A DNA stretch of 48,970 nucleotides from the NCBI GenBank assembly GCA_017464565.1, contig JAFTZH010000046.1:1-48970 (forward strand), given 5' to 3'. The position numbers and the translations under genes are program-made. Origin of the DNA: Clostridia bacterium. GTDB lineage: Bacteria; Bacillota; Clostridia; Oscillospirales; CAG-272. The notes below the pieces were generated by a model. The model was not told the origin of the DNA. It saw only the letters and a program-made list of their open reading frames with translations, and searched no databases. Below, piece by piece: positions 1-8,608 of this stretch; position 1 is the first letter of the stretch; each line of letters opens with the position of its first letter.

Positions 1-4
1 TTAG

Positions 5-160
5 GTGGGGGTGTGCCTTTTTCCAAAACGGCACTCCCCCACGCCCCCTCTTCAAAAAACTTAAACGTTGGGGTTTGATTTTGTTTTTTTGCCTTGCTTT
101 CTACGGAAATCTTAATATAGGTTTTTATTATACTCGGCAGGGGAGGGGCTTGCTCCTCCC
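5..160. repeat. Two palindromic intergenic elements
   Basis: Two imperfect inverted repeats lie in gene-free DNA at the left edge. In the first, 5-17 pairs with 30-42 (13 bp, one mismatch, 12-nt loop, G-rich arm then C-rich arm). In the second, 141-149 pairs with 152-160 (9 bp, one G-T wobble, 2-nt loop). No reading frame of note runs through 1-280. Such hairpins resemble dispersed palindromic repeats, but copy number cannot be judged from one window. The gene to the left is outside the window. Confidence 0.5.
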
Positions 161-230
161 GCGCGCATCGGAAGGTACATTCGTGTTCTCCACTACAAAA
201 AATTCATAAAAGTTTTTGAGGAAAAAGGCA

Positions 231-266
231 AGGGGACAGGAACTTTTGAAAAAGTTCCTGTCCCCT
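231..266 (-). terminator. Perfect 17-bp hairpin after the MATE gene
   Basis: Bases 231-247 pair perfectly with 250-266, leaving 2 unpaired bases. The hairpin begins 14 nt beyond the stop of the leftward transporter gene. Read on the minus strand it is followed by a short pyrimidine-rich stretch, so it is a plausible terminator, although the T-tract is weak. It may equally be a dispersed palindromic repeat used as a terminator. Confidence 0.6.
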
Positions 267-280
267 AACAAATCTCTAAT

Positions 281-1648
281 CTATACTTTTTTTATCTTGC
301 CTTTTTTATATTTGAAGAAATAAGCGTATATGAATATCGCGCCGATGAATATAAACAGCAATAACCACGATACCGTAAAGCACATATAAAGACCGTCGCG
401 CGTCTGTATATTCGGAAATACGAAAAGCATCCATAAAAGCCTCGTTAAAACGATGGTAACGAGGTTCACGGTGGCGGAGGTAGCCGTAAAGCCGAATGCG
501 GTTACTACCGAAACGAGCGTTTCGGTCATTGATATCATCCAATAGATATTTAGCAGATATTTTCCTCGTATCAAGCCGTATTCTATTGCTTCTGCCTCTC
601 CCGGAATAAACAGGTTGAGCAGAGGCTCGCCAAAAATATACGAGCCGCAGCCGAGAACGAGACCTATGCAGCCGCCGAGCGCGAGACAGTATATTATAGA
701 TTTTTTTACACGGTTGGGATTATCCGCGCCGATATTCTGACCGACGAACGTGAGCGCCGTCTGATGAATCGAGCTTACGCAGAAGGCGGCAACTACGTTT
801 TCCACGTTCATAATCGCGGTATTTCCCGCAATCGTTTCGGTGCCGAAGCTGTTGACGGCGGTTTGTATCTGAAGATTGGATATCGGAGCGGCTATGGTGG
901 TTATCAGACTCGGTATACCGAATTTCAAAATATTCAGCAGTGCAGAGCGCGAGAAAGAGAAATTGCGGAAGTCAAGCTTGCACATACTGTTTATGCGGAC
1001 GAGGCGTATTACGACCAAAGACGCGCTCAGGTAGTTGGCTATAAATGACGCTACGGCTACTGCCACCACCTTATTGTCAAGAATCATACATAGCGAGATA
1101 TTGAGCAGTACCTTGCTTATTCCCGTTATCAGTATGTAATACATAGGACGTCTCGTGTCGCCGTCAACGCTTATTATTGCCGAGCCGCAGTTATATACCA
1201 GCATAGCGGGAGCGCTTAAAATGTATATGCGGAGATAAAGAGACGCGCCCGAGAAGCATTCCGCGGGGCATTTGGTTATGTCCAGAAAACGTGGCGCAAA
1301 TACGAAGCCGATTATACTTACCGCAATTCCGAGTCCGCATACGAGAATGAATACGGTATCGACGGTTTGCTTTATTTTTTCCGAATTTCTCTCTCCTATA
1401 AGCCTTGCAAGCACGACTCTCGCACCGCCCGAAAGTCCGTAAAAGGAGTTGACGAGAACGCTTATAATAGTACTTGTAGCTCCGACCGACGCTATGGCAG
1501 CTCCGTCTGCCGTATATCCGAGCACGGCGACGTCCACCGACGTGAAAAGCGTTTGTATGAGAGCGCTCAACATCAAGGGAATACTGTATATTACTATGGA
1601 TTTAAAAAGACTTCCTTGTGTCGCGTCGATACTCTTTGTTTTAAACAT
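281..1648 (-). CDS. MATE family efflux transporter
   Basis: 455 residues, close to the usual MATE length (about 440-460), with roughly 12 hydrophobic segments in two similar halves. The N-terminal segment (about residues 15-60, through IPLMLSALIQTLFTSVDV and on to AVLGYTADGAAIASVGA) is typical of the family. It probably exports cationic drugs or metabolites by Na+ or H+ antiport; substrate cannot be told from sequence. The start at 1648 has a GAGGT ribosome site about 8 nt upstream. It lies 16 nt after the EamA-type transporter gene on the same strand, so the two are probably co-transcribed from the promoter at 2576-2604. A 17-bp hairpin follows the stop. The family call is firm. Confidence 0.9.
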   Translation of the reverse strand: MFKTKSIDATQGSLFKSIVIYSIPLMLSALIQTLFTSVDVAVLGYTADGAAIASVGATSTIISVLVNSFYGLSGGARVVLARLIGERNSEKIKQTVDTVFILVCGLGIAVSIIGFVFAPRFLDITKCPAECFSGASLYLRIYILSAPAMLVYNCGSAIISVDGDTRRPMYYILITGISKVLLNISLCMILDNKVVAVAVASFIANYLSASLVVIRLVRINSMCKLDFRNFSFSRSALLNILKFGIPSLITTIAAPISNLQIQTAVNSFGTETIAGNTAIMNVENVVAAFCVSSIHQTALTFVGQNIGADNPNRVKKSIIYCLALGGCIGLVLGCGSYIFGEPLLNLFIPGEAEAIEYGLIRGKYLLNIYWMISMTETLVSVVTAFGFTATSATVNLVTIVLTRLLWMLFVFPNIQTRDGLYMCFTVSWLLLFIFIGAIFIYAYFFKYKKGKIKKV

Positions 1649-1664
1649 AATAATTACCTCGAGG

Positions 1665-2537
1665 CTATAAGAGAATAGCCGTTGTACCTACAATTACAAG
1701 AATACAAGAAACTATGTATTTCCACGTGATTTTTTCTTTAAAGAAGAGTCCCGCGATACCCGCAAGAACTATTGCGCCGCCCGTCATTATCGGATACTGC
1801 ATCGACGGCTCAACGTGAAGAAGACATATGGTAGAGGTAAGGTTTGCAAATCCGTATAAGACGCCGGAGCCTCCCGTAAGACCTATATAAAGCCATTTTT
1901 TTTCAATAGGTTCTTGCTTTCCTGCCTTTATCGACATAGCGATGTATATGGCGAGAGACATAAGACCGTATATGACCATATACAGCATAGTAAAGCTTTC
2001 AGACGATATTATTTCAAAATTCCAAGGATTGTTTTGGTGGAACGCGAGTGTTACGCAAGCCAGACCGTTCAGACAGAATACGACTAAGTAATATATTATG
2101 GCCTTCTTGCTATCCTTGCTTTTGAAATCTATATTTAACATAAGCGCGGCGATAACAAGAACGAGACATATTATCTTTCCGGCAGTAAGCGGATCTCCGT
2201 TAAAGAGAACTCCGTATATAAACGGAATAACCAATCCGCCGAGATTGAGAAAGAGGGAATACCTTGAAAGTATTCCTATCTTCATAACCGAAAACGCAAA
2301 ATATATGCAGACGATATTTATGAGGGCGAAGAATATTGCCAGACCAAAGGAAAACGGAGTGAGCGTTATTCTTTTGCCGACAGCGAACATTATCAAAAGA
2401 AAGACGATCGCCGATATTACGCCTGCCCTGTAAGTGTTTATAAGTCCCGAGCCGTATCTTTTTACGGTTGCTTTTTGGAACATTACCTGTATACAGGAAA
2501 GCGTACAGGCTCCGAAAAGGAGAAGATAGTAAAACAT
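1665..2537 (-). CDS. EamA/DMT-type transporter
   Basis: 290 residues with about ten hydrophobic helices arranged as two five-helix halves, the layout of the drug/metabolite transporter superfamily. The end of the protein (about residues 245-290, through GGAIVLAGIAGLFFKEKITW and the last helix) matches the common C-terminal EamA pattern: a short basic/acidic break before the final helix. It is an inner-membrane exporter or importer of unknown substrate. First gene of a two-gene leftward unit with the MATE transporter. The AAAGG ribosome site sits about 7 nt before the ATG. The superfamily is well supported; the substrate is not. Confidence 0.82.
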   Translation of the reverse strand: MFYYLLLFGACTLSCIQVMFQKATVKRYGSGLINTYRAGVISAIVFLLIMFAVGKRITLTPFSFGLAIFFALINIVCIYFAFSVMKIGILSRYSLFLNLGGLVIPFIYGVLFNGDPLTAGKIICLVLVIAALMLNIDFKSKDSKKAIIYYLVVFCLNGLACVTLAFHQNNPWNFEIISSESFTMLYMVIYGLMSLAIYIAMSIKAGKQEPIEKKWLYIGLTGGSGVLYGFANLTSTICLLHVEPSMQYPIMTGGAIVLAGIAGLFFKEKITWKYIVSCILVIVGTTAILL

Positions 2538-2575
2538 ATAAAATCCTTTCAGTTACATAATATAATTATACACGA

Positions 2576-2604
2576 ATTATACCACCTAAAAGAGTAATAT
2601 GCAA
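2576..2604 (-). promoter_or_regulatory. Sigma-A promoter for the transporter pair
   Basis: On the minus strand, TTGCAT (2599-2604) and TATAAT (2576-2581) are separated by 17 bp, about 40 nt upstream of the EamA-type gene start. Confidence 0.65.
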
Positions 2605-2660
2605 TTAGAATAAAGGCAAATGTTTTTACCTTTTCTTCCGATTTTTTAATATAAATAAGC

Positions 2661-2693
2661 ACCGAGCCGACGATAATATACCGTCGGCTCGGT
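2661..2693 (-). terminator. Terminator of the AraC-family gene
   Basis: A perfect 12-bp stem (2661-2672 with 2682-2693) and a 9-nt AT-rich loop begin 7 nt beyond the stop of the leftward regulator gene. A T-rich tail follows on the minus strand. Confidence 0.75.
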
Positions 2694-2699
2694 ATTTGT

Positions 2700-3635
2700 T
2701 TACGTATTGTTTTTCTTTTCTTTTTCTTTATTGGAAAATTCCTTCAGCTTTTTTCGCTTCTCCTCGGGCGATATTCCGTAATATTTCGTATAGGCAAGAT
2801 AAAATCCGCTGTACGAACGGTAGCCTATCTGCTGTGATATCTCGTCGAGAGAGAGCAGAGGATTTCGGAGCATAATATTGGCGTTCTCCATTCGCTGCTC
2901 AATTATCATTTCCTTATAGTTTTTTCCAAAGGTTTTCAATACGAGCGCGCGTGTCTGCCTCTCGCTCAGATAAAGCTTTTTCGCAAGTCCCGAAAGTCCG
3001 TCGGGAACGTAATAGTTTGAGGATATATGCTCCTCAATTATCCATTTTCTGCTGGATTTTTCGGTGCTTTCGTGCTGTTGGGAGGAAATGGGATTGTCAA
3101 AAGAAATTTGCTTTGCCATCAAGCTCATAATATGCATTATGATATTTAAAAGCATAGTCCTTCTCTCGACGATAGCTACTCGTTTTGGGTCGTTGCTTAT
3201 AACCTTATATTGATTCATCATTTGTATCAATATTTCGTCGTGGATTATAGTTATATCGTCAACGCTGTTATATATTTTTTCAAGTATATCGTATTCCTTG
3301 GAATTCGCGGTGTCGCAGCCTGAATTTTTTTCAATATGCCAGTTAAACGTTATACGTTCAAACGGATCGCTCGCGTCCGTGCTGTGGTGATGCTCACCCG
3401 GAACTATACAGCAGTCTCCCGCCGTCAAGGTATACGCGTTATTGGTTTCTCCCTCTAAAATAGTCATAGAACCGTTGAAAAGGTATTGTATCTCCATAGA
3501 AAAATGGCAGTGAGGATTTTGATGAATTTCCGGCTCTACTACAACGTTTATTTGAGTAGAACGTACGTGAAATATAATATTGTCCAAAAAAATGGAAGCC
3601 TTGTAATTATTATCTTTAGGTTTCGGCTGATTCAT
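2700..3635 (-). CDS. AraC-family transcriptional regulator with cupin sensor domain
   Basis: 311 residues. The N-terminal half (about 25-100) is a cupin-like ligand-binding domain: HCHFSMEIQYLFNG near 42-55 and GDCCIVPGEHHH near 73-84 are the typical metal/sugar-cupin signatures. The C-terminal part has two helix-turn-helix units, about 214-235 and 263-283; the second, LDEISQQIGYRSYSGFYLAYTKYYGISP, is the classic AraC/XylS signature. It is transcribed away from the catabolic genes starting with the nanA-like gene, with a 312-bp shared upstream region. By position it is probably the local activator, sensing a sugar released from the target glycan (inference). The start has a GGGAGGAG ribosome site. 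A basic, lysine-rich tail ends the protein. Confidence 0.88.
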   Translation of the reverse strand: MNQPKPKDNNYKASIFLDNIIFHVRSTQINVVVEPEIHQNPHCHFSMEIQYLFNGSMTILEGETNNAYTLTAGDCCIVPGEHHHSTDASDPFERITFNWHIEKNSGCDTANSKEYDILEKIYNSVDDITIIHDEILIQMMNQYKVISNDPKRVAIVERRTMLLNIIMHIMSLMAKQISFDNPISSQQHESTEKSSRKWIIEEHISSNYYVPDGLSGLAKKLYLSERQTRALVLKTFGKNYKEMIIEQRMENANIMLRNPLLSLDEISQQIGYRSYSGFYLAYTKYYGISPEEKRKKLKEFSNKEKEKKNNT

Positions 3636-3753
3636 ATTGCTCCTCCCTGATTTCGCAAGTCTTTTGTGTGTTTCTTACAAAAATACGATTTTAAAATTGT
3701 TTTGTGAGATTGAAAAAGCGGAATATCTTTTGATTATTGGTCCGCTTTTTTAA

Positions 3754-3782
3754 TTTACAACCGATAGATAAAATGGTATAAT
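3754..3782 (+). promoter_or_regulatory. Sigma-A promoter for the glycan island
   Basis: TTTACA (3754-3759) and TATAAT (3777-3782) are separated by 17 bp in the 312-bp space (3636-3947) between the divergent regulator and the nanA-like gene. The predicted leader is about 160 nt. Apart from this promoter I see no clear gene in that space. An AraC binding site is expected near or upstream of the -35, but I could not identify one. Confidence 0.65.
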
Positions 3783-3947
3783 CAATTGTGTATATAGGAC
3801 GCTCAAAGATATAATTCTGCTCGTTTATTGGAGTATATCACAAAATGCTATCTTTTGTCAATAGCTGGAGCGAAAAGAAACAATATTCTAAAATCGGAAG
3901 TTTTAGGAAAAAGCAAAAAAATAAATAGTCCAGAAAGGAAAAACAAA

Positions 3948-4853
3948 ATGAAAGGCGTTAAGTACGAAGGCATTTTGACGGCTTTGGTCACTCCTCTGAA
4001 GGAGGATAATAAAACCGTTAACGAAAGCTGCGTTAAGGAGCTTATAGAATTTCAGCTCGGTCAGGGAGCTAACGGATTTTATATTCTCGGCGGTACGGGC
4101 GAAGGTCCCGTAATAGCCCCGGAGGAGCGTATTCGTATGTGCGAAACCGCGGTAAAATGCGTTGCGGGCAGAAAGCCCGTTATCTGCCATATCGCCGCTA
4201 TGAATCTCAACGAGGCGATAATGCTGGCAAAGCAGGCTGAGAAGTCGGGAGCGGACGCTATCGCGGCAATCCCTCCGCTCTTCTTCTTCTACGATGAGAA
4301 CGATATATTCAACTACTACAAAAAAATCGCCGAGAGCGTTTCCATACCTTTAATAATATACTATCACCCCTCGGCGCAGAAGGATATGAGCGCGAAGCTT
4401 ATAGCGAGACTTTTTGAGATAGACAATATCACGGGCGTTAAATGGAGCTCCACCAATTACTTTGAGATGATGAACCTTAAGGATCTCACACAGGGCGATA
4501 TGAACATAATCAACGGTCCCGACGAGCTTCTCGTATGCGGACTTATGGCGGGTGCCGACGCCGGTATCGGTTCTACTTATAATTTTATGCTTCCCGAATT
4601 CGTAAGCATATACAATCTTTTCAAGGCAGGCAAGATTGACGAGGCGCGCGCGCTTCAGATGAAGGTCAACAGAGTTATCCAGCTTGCGTTCAAGCACGAG
4701 GTTATTCCGATGGTCAAGCAGGCGACCGCGTTTATGGGCTTTGACGTAGGAGAACCTACCTATCCTATGAGACATATGTCGGACGCGGAGAAGGAAGAGC
4801 TTGCGGCAGAGCTTAAGGCTCTCGGCTGGCCCTTTACCCCCATAAACCGCTGA
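3948..4853 (+). CDS. nanA: N-acetylneuraminate lyase-like DHDPS/NAL-family aldolase
   Basis: 301 residues, the normal length for this (beta/alpha)8 class I aldolase family. The Schiff-base lysine is K165 in ITGVKWSS and the conserved tyrosine is Y138 in IIYYHPSA. The GIGSTYN segment (207-212) is characteristic of N-acetylneuraminate lyases rather than dihydrodipicolinate synthase. The expected reaction is cleavage of sialic acid to N-acetylmannosamine and pyruvate in the cytoplasm. One oddity: the E. coli Ser47-Thr48 carboxylate-binding pair reads Gly49-Thr50 (GGTGEG), so a related keto-acid sugar is possible. An upstream in-frame ATG at 3828 exists, but the GAAAGGAAA ribosome site lies just before 3948. 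First gene of the island, 28 nt before the sialidase-like pair, which fits a sialic-acid role. No nanE or nanK is nearby. Confidence 0.8.
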   Translation: MKGVKYEGILTALVTPLKEDNKTVNESCVKELIEFQLGQGANGFYILGGTGEGPVIAPEERIRMCETAVKCVAGRKPVICHIAAMNLNEAIMLAKQAEKSGADAIAAIPPLFFFYDENDIFNYYKKIAESVSIPLIIYYHPSAQKDMSAKLIARLFEIDNITGVKWSSTNYFEMMNLKDLTQGDMNIINGPDELLVCGLMAGADAGIGSTYNFMLPEFVSIYNLFKAGKIDEARALQMKVNRVIQLAFKHEVIPMVKQATAFMGFDVGEPTYPMRHMSDAEKEELAAELKALGWPFTPINR

Positions 4854-4881
4854 AAGAGTCCGCATATTCGGGTGAACGAAA

Positions 4882-5979
4882 ATGAAAATCATTAAGCACG
4901 GTATTGTATACAGAGTTACCGAGGGACCGTTTCGCTATCAGGCGTGGCCGACCGTTTGCGTTGACGAGAAGGGCGTGCTCTACGCCGCTTGCTCGGGACA
5001 CCGCCTCGGACATATATGCCCCTTCGGAAAGAATCTTTTCTTTACGAGTACCGACGGGGGAGAGACCTGGAGCATTCCGAGCGTGGCGACTGACACGTGG
5101 TTTGACGACAGAGACGCGGGACTTACGTATCTCGGGAACGGAAAGATACTTCTTCAGTATTTTCACAACGATATTAACAGATATCTCACCGAATGGAGAG
5201 AGCAGATAATAAACGAGACAGATCCGCGTTATCGTGAGATGATAGTCGGAGCGCTTGAGACTTACACTCGCTTTACCCCTGAAATGAATTCGGCGGGAGC
5301 GTTCGTCAAGTTATCCGAGGATTACGGAAGAACTTGGGGCGAACCCGTAAAGGTTCCGATAACCTCTCCTCACGGACCCGTCAAAACGGTGTCGGGCAGG
5401 CTTCTGCTTGCGGGCAGAGAATTTTACTCGGGAGCGCCCGAGGAGGATAAGTTCGGTATATTCGTATACGAGAGCTTTGACGAGGGTAAGAGCTGGGAGA
5501 AGCTTTCAAAAATAGATTTTCCCGAGGGCTGCGGACCGACGAATATTTTCGAGCCTCATATTATCGAGCTTAAAGACGGAAAGATAATAGCGGCGATACG
5601 CGGAGACAGAGACCCCGTGTTCGAGAAGTTCTCGATATTCTTCGCGGAATCGCTCGACGGAGGAAAGACCTTCTCAAAGCCTTGGGCGACCGAGCTTCAC
5701 GGAGCGCCTCCTCACCTGTATCTGCTTCCCGACGGAGCAGTACTCGTTTCCTTCGGTTCAAGGCGGGATAAGCCGTTTGGAATACGCGCGGCAATAAGCC
5801 GCGACGGCTGTAAGACGTTTGAGAAGGAAATGATACTTACCGAGTCGTACAGCTCGGATCTCGGATATCCCGCGACGACTATGCTTCCCGACGGAACCTT
5901 TATCACGGTATATTACCAGAGATACTGTCCCGAGGACGGAAACAAGACGTCGATTATGTATACCAAGTGGGAGCTTTGA
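4882..5979 (+). CDS. Sialidase-like Asp-box protein, first tandem copy
   Basis: 365 residues; a six-bladed propeller of the sialidase superfamily is expected. Five Asp boxes are visible: STDGGETW (56-63), SEDYGRTW (145-152), SFDEGKSW (198-205), SLDGGKTF (257-264) and SRDGCKTF (306-313). Candidate active-site residues are R18 in PFRYQ (in place of the usual FRIP motif), R41, E224, R240, R295/R302 in GSRRDKPFGIR and Y345. There is no signal peptide or membrane segment, so it should act in the cytoplasm on imported oligosaccharides. It lies directly after the nanA-like lyase, and a close paralogue follows 37 nt later. Exo-alpha-sialidase is the best guess; a hydrolase or lyase for another acidic sugar is possible because the FRIP motif is altered. 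Confidence 0.75.
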   Translation: MKIIKHGIVYRVTEGPFRYQAWPTVCVDEKGVLYAACSGHRLGHICPFGKNLFFTSTDGGETWSIPSVATDTWFDDRDAGLTYLGNGKILLQYFHNDINRYLTEWREQIINETDPRYREMIVGALETYTRFTPEMNSAGAFVKLSEDYGRTWGEPVKVPITSPHGPVKTVSGRLLLAGREFYSGAPEEDKFGIFVYESFDEGKSWEKLSKIDFPEGCGPTNIFEPHIIELKDGKIIAAIRGDRDPVFEKFSIFFAESLDGGKTFSKPWATELHGAPPHLYLLPDGAVLVSFGSRRDKPFGIRAAISRDGCKTFEKEMILTESYSSDLGYPATTMLPDGTFITVYYQRYCPEDGNKTSIMYTKWEL

Positions 5980-6016
5980 GAGCTTTCGACTTACAAAGAC
6001 TAAAGGAGAAATAATA

Positions 6017-7114
6017 ATGAAGATTATTAAGCACGGTGTAATACACAGAGTTACCGAAGGTCCTTTCCGCTATCAAGCCTGGCCCACCGTTTGTATTGAC
6101 GAGAAGGGTGTGCTCTATGCCGCTTGCTCGGGACACCGTCTCGGTCATATCTGTCCTTTTGGAAAAGACCTCCTCTTCACAAGCACCGACGGCGGAGAGA
6201 CTTGGAGCGCTCCGAGCGTAATTGCCGATACGTGGTTTGACGACCGCGATGCCGGACTTACGTATCTCGGAGACGGAAAAATGCTGCTCGAGTATTTCCA
6301 CAACGACGTAAATAATTATCTCGGAGTTTGGAAGGATCAGATAATAAACGAGACCGACCCTCGCTATCGTGAGATGATAGAGGGAGCGCTTAAGGCTTAC
6401 GAGCATTTCACTCCCGAAATGAATTCTAAAGGTTCTTTTATAAAGATATCAGAGGATTACGGAAAAACTTGGGGTGAGCCGATAAAAATTCCCGTAAGCT
6501 CTCCTCACGGACCCGTTAAAACGATATCGGGCAGACTGCTTATGGCAGGAAAGGAATTCTTCTCGGAAGCTCCCGAAGAGGATAGGGGAGAGATGTTCCT
6601 TTACGAAAGCTTTGACGAGGGTAAAAGCTGGGAGAAGCTCGCAAAGATAGAACGCCCCGACGGATGTTCTACGAGCAATATTCACGAGCCGCACGTTATA
6701 GAGCTTCCCGACGGCAAGATAATCTTCGCCATTCGCGGAGACAACGACCCCGTATTTGAAAAATTCTCAATGTTCTTCGCGGAATCTCTCGACGGTGGAA
6801 GGACTTTCTCGAAGCCTTGGGCGACCGAGCTTCACGGAGCGCCTCCTCACCTGTATCTGCTTCCCGACGGAGCGGTGCTTATTTCCTTCGGCTCAAGACG
6901 CGACAAGCCGTTTGGAATACGCGCGGTAATAAGCCGCGACGGCTGCAAGACCTTTGAGGATGAGATGATACTTACCGAGTCGTACAGTTCTGACCTCGGA
7001 TATCCCGCGACGACTATGCTTCCCGACGGAACTTTCATTACCGTATACTACCAGAGATACGGCAAAGAGGACGGAAATAAAACTTCCATTATGTATACCA
7101 AATGGGAGCTTTAA
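6017..7114 (+). CDS. Sialidase-like Asp-box protein, second tandem copy
   Basis: 365 residues, same length as the preceding gene, and nearly identical over long stretches (for example residues 254-345, also highly similar at the DNA level). The same five Asp boxes and the same candidate arginines, glutamate and tyrosine are kept. Differences concentrate around residues 98-140 and 175-222, which would be loops around the active site if the propeller model is right. It also lacks a signal peptide. The arrangement points to a fairly recent tandem duplication with divergence in specificity, for example linkage or O-acetyl substitution (inference). An AAAGGAG ribosome site precedes the ATG. Confidence 0.75.
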   Translation: MKIIKHGVIHRVTEGPFRYQAWPTVCIDEKGVLYAACSGHRLGHICPFGKDLLFTSTDGGETWSAPSVIADTWFDDRDAGLTYLGDGKMLLEYFHNDVNNYLGVWKDQIINETDPRYREMIEGALKAYEHFTPEMNSKGSFIKISEDYGKTWGEPIKIPVSSPHGPVKTISGRLLMAGKEFFSEAPEEDRGEMFLYESFDEGKSWEKLAKIERPDGCSTSNIHEPHVIELPDGKIIFAIRGDNDPVFEKFSMFFAESLDGGRTFSKPWATELHGAPPHLYLLPDGAVLISFGSRRDKPFGIRAVISRDGCKTFEDEMILTESYSSDLGYPATTMLPDGTFITVYYQRYGKEDGNKTSIMYTKWEL

Positions 7115-7141
7115 AATAAAACTAAATTAAGGAGGAGAAAA

Positions 7142-8566
7142 ATGTTAAAAAGAGTAATTATTTGCGTTTTGCTTTTGAGTACGCTTCTCAGTTGCTTCGT
7201 CGGCTGTAAAAAGAATGACGAAGGAGCCGAGGCGACTACGACGGCAACTACGGCGGAGGGAACGAAATCAATTCTTGATACGCTTCCCGAAAAAGATTTC
7301 GAAGGCCGTGCTTACAATATTCTCGTGTGTGAGGAGGGGTATAACGATACGCACTATTACGCGCACGACGAGGATGACGGAGAACCGATAACGACTGTCA
7401 GCTACGAAAGAACCAAGTGGATAGAGGACAAATACAAAATTGATATGAACGTTATCGAGAACAAGGACTTTACCACTCTGGTGCGCAGCAACCATCAGGC
7501 AGGCGCAACCGAATACGACCTCATATTCCCTCATCCCACCAACGGTATTATGTCTCTTATGACCGAGGGATATCTCGCTAACTTCTGCGACCTTGAGAAC
7601 TGTCATATGGACGAGGAATGGTACAATCAGAGTCAGGTAAACGGCTATAAGGTAAACGATAAGCTTTACTTTATCGTTTCCGACTATTCTATGGTCGCAA
7701 TGGGAATCTCCGCTCTCGTTTACAACAAGGATATGTGGGATCAGCAGGGCTTTGATATGAATCCCTACGAGGAGGTAAATAACGGTACGTGGACTTACGA
7801 GAAGTTCCTCAAGCTTATTGAGAATTTCTCGGTTGCCGACGACGGCACGGGTACTTACGGACTTCAGCTGCGCGAGCATAACGTGGACGGATTCCTTCGC
7901 GGCTTTGGTGAGAAGATAACCTCCAGAAATGAAGCCGGTGAATTTTCGCTTGCTTTTGACCGCACGAGACTCAGCGATATTGCGGATAAGCTTTACAGCT
8001 TGACTTGGGAGCACCCCGGCGTTTATCACGCAACTGCAAATAACGCGCAGTATCCTTCTTCGGATTTGTATCTCAATTTCAAAGACGGAAAATCTCTTTT
8101 CGCTACTTACGATATCGGAGGCTCTCACCAGTATCTCCGTACGCTTCAGTTCAGAATAGGTATCCTTCCTTATCCGAAGCTTGATACCAACCAGGCGGAC
8201 TACTACCCTACCTGTGCTTCCGAATTCTTTGCGATTCCTTCTATATTGTCGGAGGACAGACAGGAGGAGAGCGCGCTCATTCTTGACGCACTTTCAAGAT
8301 ACAGCCATATCTATATGAGACCTAAATTCTTTGAGACTGTTCTTCTCGGAAGAATGTCCGAGTCGGCAGACGACTACAAGATGCTCGAAATGATTTACAG
8401 CAAGGTATCCTACGATTTCGGATATACCGCTGACGTTGACGGAAATCTTCGTTCTATAATGTACGAGGTAATAATTCAGTCCAAATCCAAGAATACCGAG
8501 GCGTTCCTCAGAAAGAAGAGCGGATACATAGAAGATCTTATGGCGTCGATGAACGCGATAGAGTAA
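7142..8566 (+). CDS. Extracellular solute-binding lipoprotein of an ABC importer
   Basis: 474 residues. The signal sequence ends in a lipobox with Cys22 (CFVGC), followed by a Thr/Ala-rich linker (about 31-43). The mature part resembles family 1 sugar-binding proteins: YNILV near the start, ERTKWIEDKYKI, an EYDLIFP segment, and ALVYNKDMWDQQGFDMNP are typical. It should sit on the outer face of the membrane and capture an oligosaccharide for import. The two permease genes and ATPase usually next to such a protein are not in the window, so it must work with a transporter encoded elsewhere. It is embedded in the island between the sialidase-like pair and the GH43 lipoprotein, after a GGAGGAG ribosome site. 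Confidence 0.82.
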   Translation: MLKRVIICVLLLSTLLSCFVGCKKNDEGAEATTTATTAEGTKSILDTLPEKDFEGRAYNILVCEEGYNDTHYYAHDEDDGEPITTVSYERTKWIEDKYKIDMNVIENKDFTTLVRSNHQAGATEYDLIFPHPTNGIMSLMTEGYLANFCDLENCHMDEEWYNQSQVNGYKVNDKLYFIVSDYSMVAMGISALVYNKDMWDQQGFDMNPYEEVNNGTWTYEKFLKLIENFSVADDGTGTYGLQLREHNVDGFLRGFGEKITSRNEAGEFSLAFDRTRLSDIADKLYSLTWEHPGVYHATANNAQYPSSDLYLNFKDGKSLFATYDIGGSHQYLRTLQFRIGILPYPKLDTNQADYYPTCASEFFAIPSILSEDRQEESALILDALSRYSHIYMRPKFFETVLLGRMSESADDYKMLEMIYSKVSYDFGYTADVDGNLRSIMYEVIIQSKSKNTEAFLRKKSGYIEDLMASMNAIE

Positions 8567-8608
8567 TTTTAGGTACGTAAACACCCCTATATAATTAAAG
8601 AGGTAAAA

